DNA of 64,000 nt from JACVRW01 sp963827065. Its GTDB lineage: Bacteria; Actinomycetota; Thermoleophilia; Solirubrobacterales; Thermoleophilaceae. The stretch covers positions 496,001 to 560,000 of the forward strand of contig CAWGZM010000008.1 in assembly GCA_963827065.1 (NCBI GenBank), given 5' to 3'. The notes under the pieces are model-generated. The model made no database searches. It saw nothing but the letters and a program-made list of their open reading frames with translations, and was not told the DNA's origin. This document shows, piece by piece, positions 56,977 to 64,000 of the stretch. Every line of letters starts with the position of its first letter. Within the stretch, counting starts at the first letter, position 1. Position numbers and translations under genes: made by a program.

Positions 56977-57918
56977 TCAGCGCATTTGGTCCAAACGGCG
57001 GGCGACCTTCTGCATGTGTGCTTCGAGCTCCGAGATCAGCTCCCGTGTCGCGGGAGACAGGCGCGCCGCCTGGCGTGTGATGACGGCAAAGGTGTCGTAG
57101 AGCGGCGGCGAGAAGGTCGTCGTGGTCAGTCGCCGGGGGAAATAGGGCGCGTGGGTGTAAGCGCTGGGGAGGTAGGTGTCGCCGGTGCCGGCGGCGACCA
57201 GCTGCAGCGCGAGGTCCATGTACTCGACCTCCACGCGCGGCCGCAGGCGTAGTCCGTCGGCTTGTGCCCGATCGGCCAGCTGGCGGCGGATGGGGTCGTC
57301 GTCGGCCGACTCGGCGTCGTAGAAGACCAGCGGTGCGGACGCGAGCGCTTCCATCGTGACCGGGTTGCGCGTCCGATCCGGTTCGGCGCTGACGTAGAGC
57401 ACCTCGTCGCGGACGAGCGGGCGTACGTCGAGCCTGTCGCCGTCGATCGGCAGGACGACGATCCCAGCCTCGAGCTCTCCTTGACGGACGCGGTCGGCGG
57501 TCCAGGCCGAGTTCCGCCCCACCAGTCGCACGGTCATGGCCGGATGCCGCTCGAGGAACGCGCAGACGAGCTCGTAGAAACGCCAGGTGGAGGGGGCATT
57601 GAACGTGCCGAGGCTCGCGACACCGTAGTCCAGGGAGCGGTAGGCCTCGACGCTACCGGCGGCGTCTTCGAGCGAGCGCAGGGTGCGGGTCGCGTGCGCG
57701 GCGAACGCCTGACCCGCGTCTGTCGGCACGACACCTCGACCGGCGCGGACGAAGAGGTCCGCACCGAGCGTCGTCTCGAGCTTGCGAATCTGCTCCGCGA
57801 CGGCCGGTTGCGAGACCCGCAGACGGTCGGCGGCCGCGGTGAAGGACCCGAGCTCCGCGGCGGCGCAGAAGCAGCGGAGCTGCTGAAGAGACACAAGCTC
57901 AGCTTTTGATTCCGCCAA
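56977..57918 (-). CDS. LysR family transcriptional regulator
   Basis: This 313-residue regulator has an HTH in the first 65 residues (LQQLRCFCAAAELGSFTAAA, SQPAVAEQIRKLETTLGADL) and an effector domain (GVASLGTFNAPSTWRFYELV, QGELEAGIVVLPIDGDRLDV, QLVAAGTGDTYLPSAY). It is divergent from the flavoprotein/DapA-type aldolase pair across 47 bp that contains a dyad, so it probably controls both. The effector is unknown. Confidence 0.87.
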   Translation of the reverse strand: MAESKAELVSLQQLRCFCAAAELGSFTAAADRLRVSQPAVAEQIRKLETTLGADLFVRAGRGVVPTDAGQAFAAHATRTLRSLEDAAGSVEAYRSLDYGVASLGTFNAPSTWRFYELVCAFLERHPAMTVRLVGRNSAWTADRVRQGELEAGIVVLPIDGDRLDVRPLVRDEVLYVSAEPDRTRNPVTMEALASAPLVFYDAESADDDPIRRQLADRAQADGLRLRPRVEVEYMDLALQLVAAGTGDTYLPSAYTHAPYFPRRLTTTTFSPPLYDTFAVITRQAARLSPATRELISELEAHMQKVARRLDQMR

Positions 57919-57921
57919 GGA

Positions 57922-57938
57922 GCCAAGCCTACCTTGGC
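57922..57938. promoter_or_regulatory. Operator-like dyad before the flavoprotein gene
   Basis: GCCAAG-CCTAC-CTTGGC is a perfect 17-bp inverted repeat beginning three bases from the LysR start codon. It does not match the strict T-N11-A pattern but has the right position for the divergent LysR protein. A preceding CCAAGG at 57915 partly repeats the left arm. Confidence 0.45.
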
Positions 57939-57965
57939 CATGCGCGGAAGCGGATACTCGCCTGC

Positions 57966-59360
57966 ATGGAGCCTGAGGTCCGGGACGTGGTGGTGGTCGG
58001 CGGCGGTATCGCCGGGCTCGCCGCTGCGTGGCGGTTGAAGGCGCGCGACGTCCTGCTGCTCGAGGCCGGAGATCGCCTCGGCGGCCGGCTGCGGTCCGAT
58101 CCGCGCGAGCAGTATTGGCTGAACTACGGCGCCCATCTCTTCCCGGGGCCCGGGTCGCTCGTTGACTCGCTGGCTCGCGAGTTCGACCTCGCTTCGCTGC
58201 CCGTGACGGGCGACATGATGGGTATGGCGGTCGGCTCGACGCTCCTCACGAGCGGCCGCGTCGAGAGCTATCCCTTCCGGCTGCCGCTCTCCCTGCGTGA
58301 ACGGGCCGCCTTCGCAGTCGCGGGCGTGCGCCTCCGGCGAGCGGTGGCGCGCTATCGGCGTGTGACCGCCCTCGAGCCCGGTGAATCTCCCGGCGACGCG
58401 CGCGGCCGGACCCTCGCGTTCGAGGACCACCGCAGCTTCGAGGAGTTCTTGGGCCCGCTACCGCCGAGGGTGGAGGCGATCTTCTCGTGCGCCGCGCACC
58501 GCGCCACGGCCGAGCTGTCGGAGCTCTCCGCGGGCTGCGGGATCCGCCTCTTCGCGCTCGTGTGGAGCGGCAGGGGCTCGCTCATCGCCCACACTCTCGT
58601 CGGAGGCGCCGGAGAGCTGCCGGCCGCGTTGGGGGAGCGGTTGGGCTCACGCGTCCGGACCCGATGCCGTGTGACCGGGCTCCGCGCCGAGAAGGAGTGG
58701 ATCGTCGTCGAGCACGAGACGGGCGCCGTCCGTGCGCGCCACGTCGTGCTCGCCGTCCAGGCACCGTTCGCGGCGCCGCTGGTCGCCGCCGTCGACAGGG
58801 ACGCGGCGACGGCGCTTTCGCAGTTGACCTACGGCGCGTTTCTCAGTGTCGCGATTGAGACGAACGAGTGCGGCGCCATGCCGTGGGACCGTGTCTACGC
58901 CATGGCTACGCCCGGCCGGGCATTCGACATGTTCGTCAACCAGGCGCAGGCGCTTCGGAACGGCGGTGCGCGAAAGCCAGGAGGCACCCTGATGCTGTTC
59001 GCCGGTGCTCGTGCCGCGGCGGCGCTCGCGCAGGAGCCCGACGCAGTCATCGTCGAGAGGTTCCTCGCCGATCTCCGCGGTCTCTATCCACAGGCGCGCA
59101 ACGTGATCGCCGACGCGGTCGTGCAGCGCTGGGAGCTCGGGAACGTGTTCGCACGTCCGGGGCGGCACCGCCTTCAAGCTGCGCTCGAGGGCGGGCTCGG
59201 TCCGCGTTGCAACGTCCACCTCGCCGGCGACTACTTCGCCGAGCTCGGCACCATGGAAGCAGCCGCCCGCACCGGCCACCTCGCCGCGGAGCGCGTCGAC
59301 ACGCAACTCCGCTCCGATCCCCCGACCGTTTCGCCACCCACGGAGGTCCACCGTGTCTGA
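57966..59360 (+). CDS. FAD-dependent amine oxidase/protoporphyrinogen oxidase-like flavoprotein
   Basis: This 464-residue flavoprotein has VVVVGGGIAGLAAAWRLKAR (dinucleotide motif), LLLEAGDRLGGRLRSD and a C-terminal NVHLAGDYFAELGTMEAAAR, TGHLAAERV FAD-closing region. It resembles the NAD(P)-binding/amine oxidase superfamily. The substrate is unknown. The ATG at 57966 gives the family start. The 3' end overlaps the DapA-family aldolase by eight bases, so the two are co-translated and likely act in one pathway controlled by the divergent LysR gene. Confidence 0.85.
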   Translation: MEPEVRDVVVVGGGIAGLAAAWRLKARDVLLLEAGDRLGGRLRSDPREQYWLNYGAHLFPGPGSLVDSLAREFDLASLPVTGDMMGMAVGSTLLTSGRVESYPFRLPLSLRERAAFAVAGVRLRRAVARYRRVTALEPGESPGDARGRTLAFEDHRSFEEFLGPLPPRVEAIFSCAAHRATAELSELSAGCGIRLFALVWSGRGSLIAHTLVGGAGELPAALGERLGSRVRTRCRVTGLRAEKEWIVVEHETGAVRARHVVLAVQAPFAAPLVAAVDRDAATALSQLTYGAFLSVAIETNECGAMPWDRVYAMATPGRAFDMFVNQAQALRNGGARKPGGTLMLFAGARAAAALAQEPDAVIVERFLADLRGLYPQARNVIADAVVQRWELGNVFARPGRHRLQAALEGGLGPRCNVHLAGDYFAELGTMEAAARTGHLAAERVDTQLRSDPPTVSPPTEVHRV

Positions 59361-60264
59361 CCAGCTTCACGGCGTCCTGCCGGCCCTCATCACACCGTTC
59401 ACGGACGACGGCACCGACCTCGACGCCGAGGCGCTCGCCGCGATCGTCGAGCGCGTGATCGCCGCCGGGGTCGGAGGCCTCGTCCCGGGCGGAAGCACAG
59501 GCGAGTTCACGACGCTGAGCCACGCCGAGCGCCGGCGACTGGTCGAGGTCACCGTGGAGGCGGCAGCCGGCCGCGTGCCGGTCGTGGCCGGTACCGGTGC
59601 GCTCTCCACAGCCGAGACGATCGAGCTCAGCGTGCACGCGGAACGCAGTGGCGCCGCCGCCGTGATGATCGTGCCGCCGTTCTACGACCCGCTCGGATGG
59701 CGAGAGCTGCTCGCCCACTACCGAGCCGTCGCCGATCAGATAGCGATTCCGATCATGTACTACAACCTCCCGGGTGCGACCGGTGTGACCCTGGACAGCG
59801 ACCAGTTCCGGGAGCTGCGGCGCGTAGCCGGCGTCAGCTCGCTCAAGGACACCGGCGGCGATGCGGTCGTCGCGACCGAGCTCATCCACGCCGGCGAGGA
59901 CACCCCGGTTCTGCTGAACGGCTGGGACACCCTCACCTTTGCCGCCCTCGCCGCGGGTGTGCGCGCCGTCGTATGGGGTGCTGCGTCGATCCTTCCGGAG
60001 CAGTGCGTAGCGCTGCACCGGTTGCTCATCGACGACATCGACCTTCCCGCGGCTCGCGAGCTCTGGGCCCGACTATGGCCGCTATGCAGCTTCCTCGAGC
60101 AGCACAGCTACCCGGCCGCCGTAAAGGCCGCCTGCGCCTTTCTCGGCGACAGCACCGGCCCGGTGCGTGGCCCGCTGCTGCCACTCGAGGACGCGGACGC
60201 GACAGAGCTGCGCCGGCTGCTCGAGCACGCCGGGGCGAGTCTCGCCCCGGCGGCGGCTGTCTGA
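59353..60264 (+). CDS. Dihydrodipicolinate synthase/N-acetylneuraminate lyase family aldolase
   Basis: The 303-residue TIM-barrel aldolase has GVLPALITPFTDDGTDLDAE, GGLVPGGSTGEFTTLSHAER, IPIMYYNLPGATGVTLDSDQ (catalytic Tyr in MYYNLPG) and the Schiff-base Lys in VSSLKDTGGDAV. The family includes DapA, NanA and sugar-acid dehydratases/aldolases. Coupling to a flavoprotein rather than to lysine genes argues for a catabolic aldolase, not DapA. The GTG start overlaps the preceding gene. Confidence 0.87.
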   Translation: MSDQLHGVLPALITPFTDDGTDLDAEALAAIVERVIAAGVGGLVPGGSTGEFTTLSHAERRRLVEVTVEAAAGRVPVVAGTGALSTAETIELSVHAERSGAAAVMIVPPFYDPLGWRELLAHYRAVADQIAIPIMYYNLPGATGVTLDSDQFRELRRVAGVSSLKDTGGDAVVATELIHAGEDTPVLLNGWDTLTFAALAAGVRAVVWGAASILPEQCVALHRLLIDDIDLPAARELWARLWPLCSFLEQHSYPAAVKAACAFLGDSTGPVRGPLLPLEDADATELRRLLEHAGASLAPAAAV

Positions 60265-60301
60265 ACGACCGGGTCTGGGCAGGCCCGCGACATGGAACGG
60301 C

Positions 60302-61366
60302 TCAGCTCAGGACGAGCGCGGGCTCCGCGGCGCCGCGCAGGGCGGCGATGCGCTCCGCCTCGTGCTCCAGCTCTGCACGCGATAGCCGCCCGAGCTTCTC
60401 GACGCTGATCTCGGCTGCCTTGCCCTTGGCCTTCACACGCCAGAGGCCGGCGAGCCGGCCGTCCTTCAGCACCGCACCCGGGCTCGCGACGGGCCGGAAG
60501 AGGCGCTTGCGCAGCTCCGCGTCCGATGCGAGCAGTGAGCGGTTGGGCTTCGCCAGGTACGGATCGCCCGGCGGGATCAGGCGAACGCCCTCGGCCTGCG
60601 GCGGCGACTCGAGCTCGGCGGCGTCGTCCGGCAGCATCCAGGCGCTGCGCCGTCCCACCATGGTCTCGGACAGCTCCTCCTCGACCTCTGCCCAGATCCG
60701 GTCGGCGTGCGATCTCGTGACCCCGGCCCACTCGGCGAAGTCGCCGGCCGTCGCCGGGCCATAGAAGCGAAGGAAGCGCCTGACGGCCTCGGCCGGCGGC
60801 GGCGTGCGGCCGCGCTTCGCCAACAGATAGCGGCGCTCGGAGTCGAGACGTGCGCCGGCCTTGACCGTCGCATAGCGCCACAGCGACGGGTCGACGTGAT
60901 GGCTGCCGCAGCTCCTGCACCACGGCAGGAGGTCGGCGCGGACACGCTCACGTAGCTCGTCGTGCAGTTCGTCCTTCGTGAGGGCGCGACCGCCTCGGAG
61001 CGCATCCTTGGTGGCATCGGTCACCTCCTCGAGCGCATCCACCCGCCCGAACTGCCGGCCGATCTGTGCGCTGAGCTCCTTGTCGTCGGTGCCGACCAGC
61101 GCCCGCCCGAAGAGCAGGAGGTCACCCGGCGCCAGCACGTGGATGGCGCCCCGGATGACGTGCGCGAGCACGACCTCCTGGCCGTCGACGGCGTCGTCGT
61201 ACTCCTCACGCGTGAGGGACTCCCGGCGCGCCGCGAGCGCCAGCAGATCGGCATCACGGGCGAAGGCGGACGCCGGGCACGCCGCGGCCTCGGCGAGGCT
61301 CCCGCCGTTCCGGCGGGCGAGCCCCACCCGGGCGAGCCGGAACGCCAGGACCTGCTCCGTGCGCAC
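60302..61366 (-). CDS. Winged helix DNA-binding domain-containing protein (HTH_42)
   Basis: This 354-residue protein of the same broad family as the one encoded at 26019-27065 starts EQVLAFRLARVGLARRNGGS and has HVIRGAIHVLAPGDLLLFGR, FLRFYGPATAGDFAEWAGVT, RSHADRIWAEVEEELSETMV and RLIPPGDPYLAKPNRSLLAS. It is probably a DNA-interacting protein; a repair role is suggested only by family. It contains a CRSCGSHHVDP cluster that could bind zinc. It is convergent with the aldolase gene. Confidence 0.78.
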   Translation of the reverse strand: MRTEQVLAFRLARVGLARRNGGSLAEAAACPASAFARDADLLALAARRESLTREEYDDAVDGQEVVLAHVIRGAIHVLAPGDLLLFGRALVGTDDKELSAQIGRQFGRVDALEEVTDATKDALRGGRALTKDELHDELRERVRADLLPWCRSCGSHHVDPSLWRYATVKAGARLDSERRYLLAKRGRTPPPAEAVRRFLRFYGPATAGDFAEWAGVTRSHADRIWAEVEEELSETMVGRRSAWMLPDDAAELESPPQAEGVRLIPPGDPYLAKPNRSLLASDAELRKRLFRPVASPGAVLKDGRLAGLWRVKAKGKAAEISVEKLGRLSRAELEHEAERIAALRGAAEPALVLS

Positions 61367-61387
61367 GAGGGCGAGGCTACAGCGGTC

Positions 61388-64000
61388 TCACCGAACGACG
61401 AGCCTGCCGGCGAGCCTCACGTCCGTCGCGGAGCTGCCGACGTAGATGGGCACCTCTCCGGTCGGGGTGATCCAGCGTTCGCGGTTCTTATCCCAGTACG
61501 ACAGCTGCTCGCGCTCGACGTCGATTCGGACGCTCGCGCGCGCGCCCGCGTCGAGCTCGACCTTGGCGAAGCCGACGAGCTTGCGCTGCGGCGCCTCCAC
61601 GAAGGGCAGCGGCCCGGCGTAGACCTGCACGACCTCGGTACCCGCAGCAGCTCCGCTGTTCGTGAGCCGCAGCCGCACTCGCGCGGAGTCGGCTCCTCTT
61701 TGCAGCGGCCGCGTCACCAGCCGGTCGTACTGGAACTCGGTGTACGACAGACCATGGCCGAACGGGAATGCCGGCTCGAGGTTCTCGGCGATGTAGCCGC
61801 GGTAGCCGATGTTGACCTCCTCGTAGAACTCGACGTCGAGGTCGGTGTACGTCGCCCACGGGTTCTCCTGGCCCGGACCGGTGCGCCGCTCGCTCGCCGG
61901 GAAGGTGACCGGCAGGTGGCCGGAGGGAGCCTCGTCTCCGAACAGGATGCCCGTGAGCGCATTGCCCTCCTCCTGGCCGCCGAACCAGCTTTCCATCACT
62001 CCCGCCACGCGATTTCGCCACGGCATGGTGACCGGTCCGCCTGAGCCCACGACGACAACGGTGTTCGGGTTCACCGCGCTGATCGCCTGGACCAGCCGGT
62101 CGCCGTTCTGAGGCAGCTTGAGCGAGACACGGTCGCGCTCCTCCGTCTCGTAGGTGCGCAGATAGATGATCGCCACGTCCGCATCCTGAGCCGCTTGGCG
62201 TGCCTGTTGCAGGGACGGCTCCCTCGTGCCACCCGGCGGGTCCCACTGCAGCAAGAGCGTGCCGGGCTGCAGCGGCACCAGCGCGCGAGCGGAGTACACG
62301 ACCCTGATCGGGTAGCGCTCGCCGCCTTCGAGGTCGACCTCGGCGCTCTCCTCCCAGCGCTGACTGCCGGCGTTCTCGACGAGTAGCTCGCCGTCGATGA
62401 AGAGCGACGCGTCACCCCAGCCGGTCAGCCCGAGGCGGTAGGTGCCGGTGCGCGGTGCCGTGAAGAAGCCTGTGTAGACCGCGGACTGGTCGGCACCCGT
62501 GGGGTTGGTGATCGCCGGGGTCGCCGGCACCTGCGACGCGTAGAGGTTCGCGAAGGCCGGCGAGCCACCGACGAACCCGACGTCGTAGGCGACCTGCCGC
62601 TCCGTGCGCGTGAGGTCCTCTGGTCCCTGGAAGGTCGGGTTGTCCCAGTAGCGGGCGGTGAGCCCGCGGCCGGAGCCCGCCTCCGGTGTCAGCGCCGACG
62701 ACGGGACCGCCGTCATATCAGCCGTCTCGATCATGTTCGCGCCGTTCACCGGATCGTTGCCCGGCACCCAGCGAAGGTTCGCGCCGATCTCGTCGGCCCG
62801 CTCGCCAAGCGCGTCGAGCAGCGACACGTCATAGGTCGGCTCCACGCGCGCGGAGCCGCCGATCGATCCTGCTATGTCCGCATCCGCGCCGATGAGCGCG
62901 ATCGAGTCCGCGTCCTCCTCCAGCGGCAGGACTCCGCGATTGCGTAGAAGCGTGATGGCGTCCTCCTCAACCTCGCGCGCGACGGCGCCATGCTCCTCGA
63001 CCGGGATCGCCGTCATCGGATATTCGGTGTCGAAGACGCCCACCGCGAACATCGTCCGGAGGATTCGCAGCACCGACCGGTCCACCAGCGACACGGGGAT
63101 CTCCTCGGCCTGTACGGCCGCCAGCAGTGGACCGTCATAGAAGGCCGCCGTGCCGGTCTCCATGTCGGTGCCCGCGCGGATCGACGGCTCGGTCGAGTGG
63201 ATCGCGCCGAAGTCGGTGATCACGAAGCCGTCGAAGCCGAGCCGCTCACGCAGGATCGTCGCGAGGGCGTAGTCGCTTTCGCACGCGTAGACGCCGTCGA
63301 TCTTGTTGAACGAGCACATCGCCGAGCCGAGGTCGGCTTCCTCTATCGCGTCCTTGTACGGATAGGTCCAGATCTCCATGAGCGCCCGGTCGCTGACGAT
63401 CGAGTTCTGGCCGGTGCCGCGATTCACCTCCTGCTGGTAGCCGAGGTAGTGCTTCAGGTTCGCGATGACGTTCTCGTCCTGTACCTCCTGCACGAACGGC
63501 GTCGTCAGCTCGGAGATCAGGAACGGGTCCTCGCTCGGGTTCTCCCCCGCCCGACCCCAGTACGGCTGACGGATGGGGTCGGCACCCGGGCCGAGCAGCA
63601 TCTGATGCCCGGTCGCTCGCGTCTCCTCGGCAACGGTCTCGCCGTACGTGCGCGCGACGTCCGGATCCCAGGTCGCGCCCAGCGCGATTCCGGCCGGCAG
63701 CGCGGTTGCCGCCCCGTTCGGGCCTTCTGTCTCCCACCCACGCGGCGCGATGCCCGCGCCCGCGTCCGCCATCCGCAGCTCGGGGATGCCGAGCCGCTCG
63801 ATCGGCCCGTTGTAGAAGGCGGACGGCGCCTCGCCCTGATCGCCGGTCATCAGCTCGACCTTCTCCTCGAGCGTCATCGCGCCGAGCACAAGGGCAGCGC
63901 GCTGATCCGGCGCCAGACTCGTATCCATCCACGGACGGTCCGGTTCCTGAGCGACCGCCATCCCGACGGTCATGGCGAGCGCGAGCGCGGCCATCGCTGC
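61388..64000 (-). CDS. Glycoside hydrolase family 3 beta-glucosidase-like protein with PA14 domain, 5' end beyond window
   Basis: At least 868 residues are visible. A secretion signal ends near AVAQEPDRPW, followed by the GH3 N domain (MTLEEKVELMTGDQGEAPSA, NLKHYLGYQQEVNRGTGQNS) with the nucleophile Asp in GFDGFVITDFGAIHSTEPS, then the GH3 C domain. A PA14-like insert (LTARYWDNPTFQGPEDLTRT, GFFTAPRTGTYRLGLTGWGD, ASLFIDGELLVENAG) lies in it. A fibronectin III-like end has TNSGAAAGTEVVQVYAG. The frame stays open at the window edge, so the true start may lie outside. It is predicted to hydrolyse beta-glycosides of plant material outside the cell. Confidence 0.9.
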   Translation of the reverse strand, partial: AAMAALALAMTVGMAVAQEPDRPWMDTSLAPDQRAALVLGAMTLEEKVELMTGDQGEAPSAFYNGPIERLGIPELRMADAGAGIAPRGWETEGPNGAATALPAGIALGATWDPDVARTYGETVAEETRATGHQMLLGPGADPIRQPYWGRAGENPSEDPFLISELTTPFVQEVQDENVIANLKHYLGYQQEVNRGTGQNSIVSDRALMEIWTYPYKDAIEEADLGSAMCSFNKIDGVYACESDYALATILRERLGFDGFVITDFGAIHSTEPSIRAGTDMETGTAAFYDGPLLAAVQAEEIPVSLVDRSVLRILRTMFAVGVFDTEYPMTAIPVEEHGAVAREVEEDAITLLRNRGVLPLEEDADSIALIGADADIAGSIGGSARVEPTYDVSLLDALGERADEIGANLRWVPGNDPVNGANMIETADMTAVPSSALTPEAGSGRGLTARYWDNPTFQGPEDLTRTERQVAYDVGFVGGSPAFANLYASQVPATPAITNPTGADQSAVYTGFFTAPRTGTYRLGLTGWGDASLFIDGELLVENAGSQRWEESAEVDLEGGERYPIRVVYSARALVPLQPGTLLLQWDPPGGTREPSLQQARQAAQDADVAIIYLRTYETEERDRVSLKLPQNGDRLVQAISAVNPNTVVVVGSGGPVTMPWRNRVAGVMESWFGGQEEGNALTGILFGDEAPSGHLPVTFPASERRTGPGQENPWATYTDLDVEFYEEVNIGYRGYIAENLEPAFPFGHGLSYTEFQYDRLVTRPLQRGADSARVRLRLTNSGAAAGTEVVQVYAGPLPFVEAPQRKLVGFAKVELDAGARASVRIDVEREQLSYWDKNRERWITPTGEVPIYVGSSATDVRLAGRLVVR

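Noticed and set aside
1..64000. CRISPR array, prophage, IS transposase, rRNA operon or replication origin
   Set aside because: No regular spaced repeats, phage or transposase genes, rRNA sequence or DnaA-box cluster were seen on either strand.

Overview
The window is about 64 kb of very GC-rich (roughly 70%) bacterial chromosome. It has dense, often overlapping genes, many GTG starts and some evident leaderless starts. The content suggests a soil or sediment actinobacterium, most likely of the class Thermoleophilia (Solirubrobacterales/Gaiellales): F420-type LLM flavoproteins, a PPOX-class F420-type oxidoreductase, DrrAB-like ABC genes, a SigK/RskA-like pair, and amine and polyamine catabolism. 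The lineage is an inference from gene content; no rRNA or marker gene is present. No phage, IS transposase, CRISPR array or rRNA was seen. There is one tRNA-Ser(GGA).

Region 1 (1-16.4 kb) is an amine and polyamine utilisation block: a type-1 glutamine amidotransferase, an SDR and an aldehyde dehydrogenase on one strand; a divergent PuuD-type gamma-glutamyl-GABA hydrolase; then a second PuuD-like hydrolase, a glutamine synthetase of the gamma-glutamylpolyamine synthetase type and an APC permease as one coupled unit. It continues with an FGGY sugar kinase, a CPA1 antiporter, a choline-kinase-like enzyme coupled to an FAD/GcvT demethylating dehydrogenase, and a GntR/FadR-type regulator. The expected logic is import, gamma-glutamylation, aldehyde oxidation and hydrolysis to GABA plus glutamate.

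Region 2 (16.4-34 kb) holds a CYTH-like protein, the tRNA, and a phenylalanine hydroxylase operon (phhA, a GlpA-like dehydrogenase with a BFD-type iron-sulfur tail, and an FAD oxidoreductase) facing an Lrp-type regulator. It also holds a thioredoxin-reductase-like protein, an amine oxidase, a run of short overlapping genes (winged-helix protein, MGMT, DUF3037, HipA-like kinase, LLM oxidoreductase, DUF427), an MFS efflux pump and a DrrAB-like ABC exporter. A MarR gene with two near-perfect operators ends the region.

Region 3 (34.7-48.7 kb) has an HtaA-domain secreted protein divergent from an ECF sigma/anti-sigma pair, a PLP decarboxylase facing an Lrp regulator, a frameshifted DUF305 lipoprotein, an LVIVD propeller protein, a branched-chain-amino-acid-type binding protein facing a LysR gene with a textbook operator, and several small enzymes.

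Region 4 (48.7-52.9 kb) is the most unusual part. A three-gene coupled operon (small anchored protein, HTTM/vitamin-K-carboxylase-like membrane protein, and an alpha/alpha-toroid domain fused to a MarC-like membrane domain) ends tail-to-tail with a nine-helix membrane protein. That protein carries presenilin-like aspartate motifs and is a candidate intramembrane aspartyl protease.

Region 5 (52.9-64 kb) carries an LLM oxidoreductase, cupin, PPOX and NTF2-like genes, a class C serine hydrolase, a LysR gene divergent from an amine-oxidase-like flavoprotein plus a DapA-family aldolase, a winged-helix protein and a large GH3 glycosidase with a PA14 insert that runs off the right edge. Three dispersed palindromic elements and several operator-like dyads lie between genes and are listed separately.
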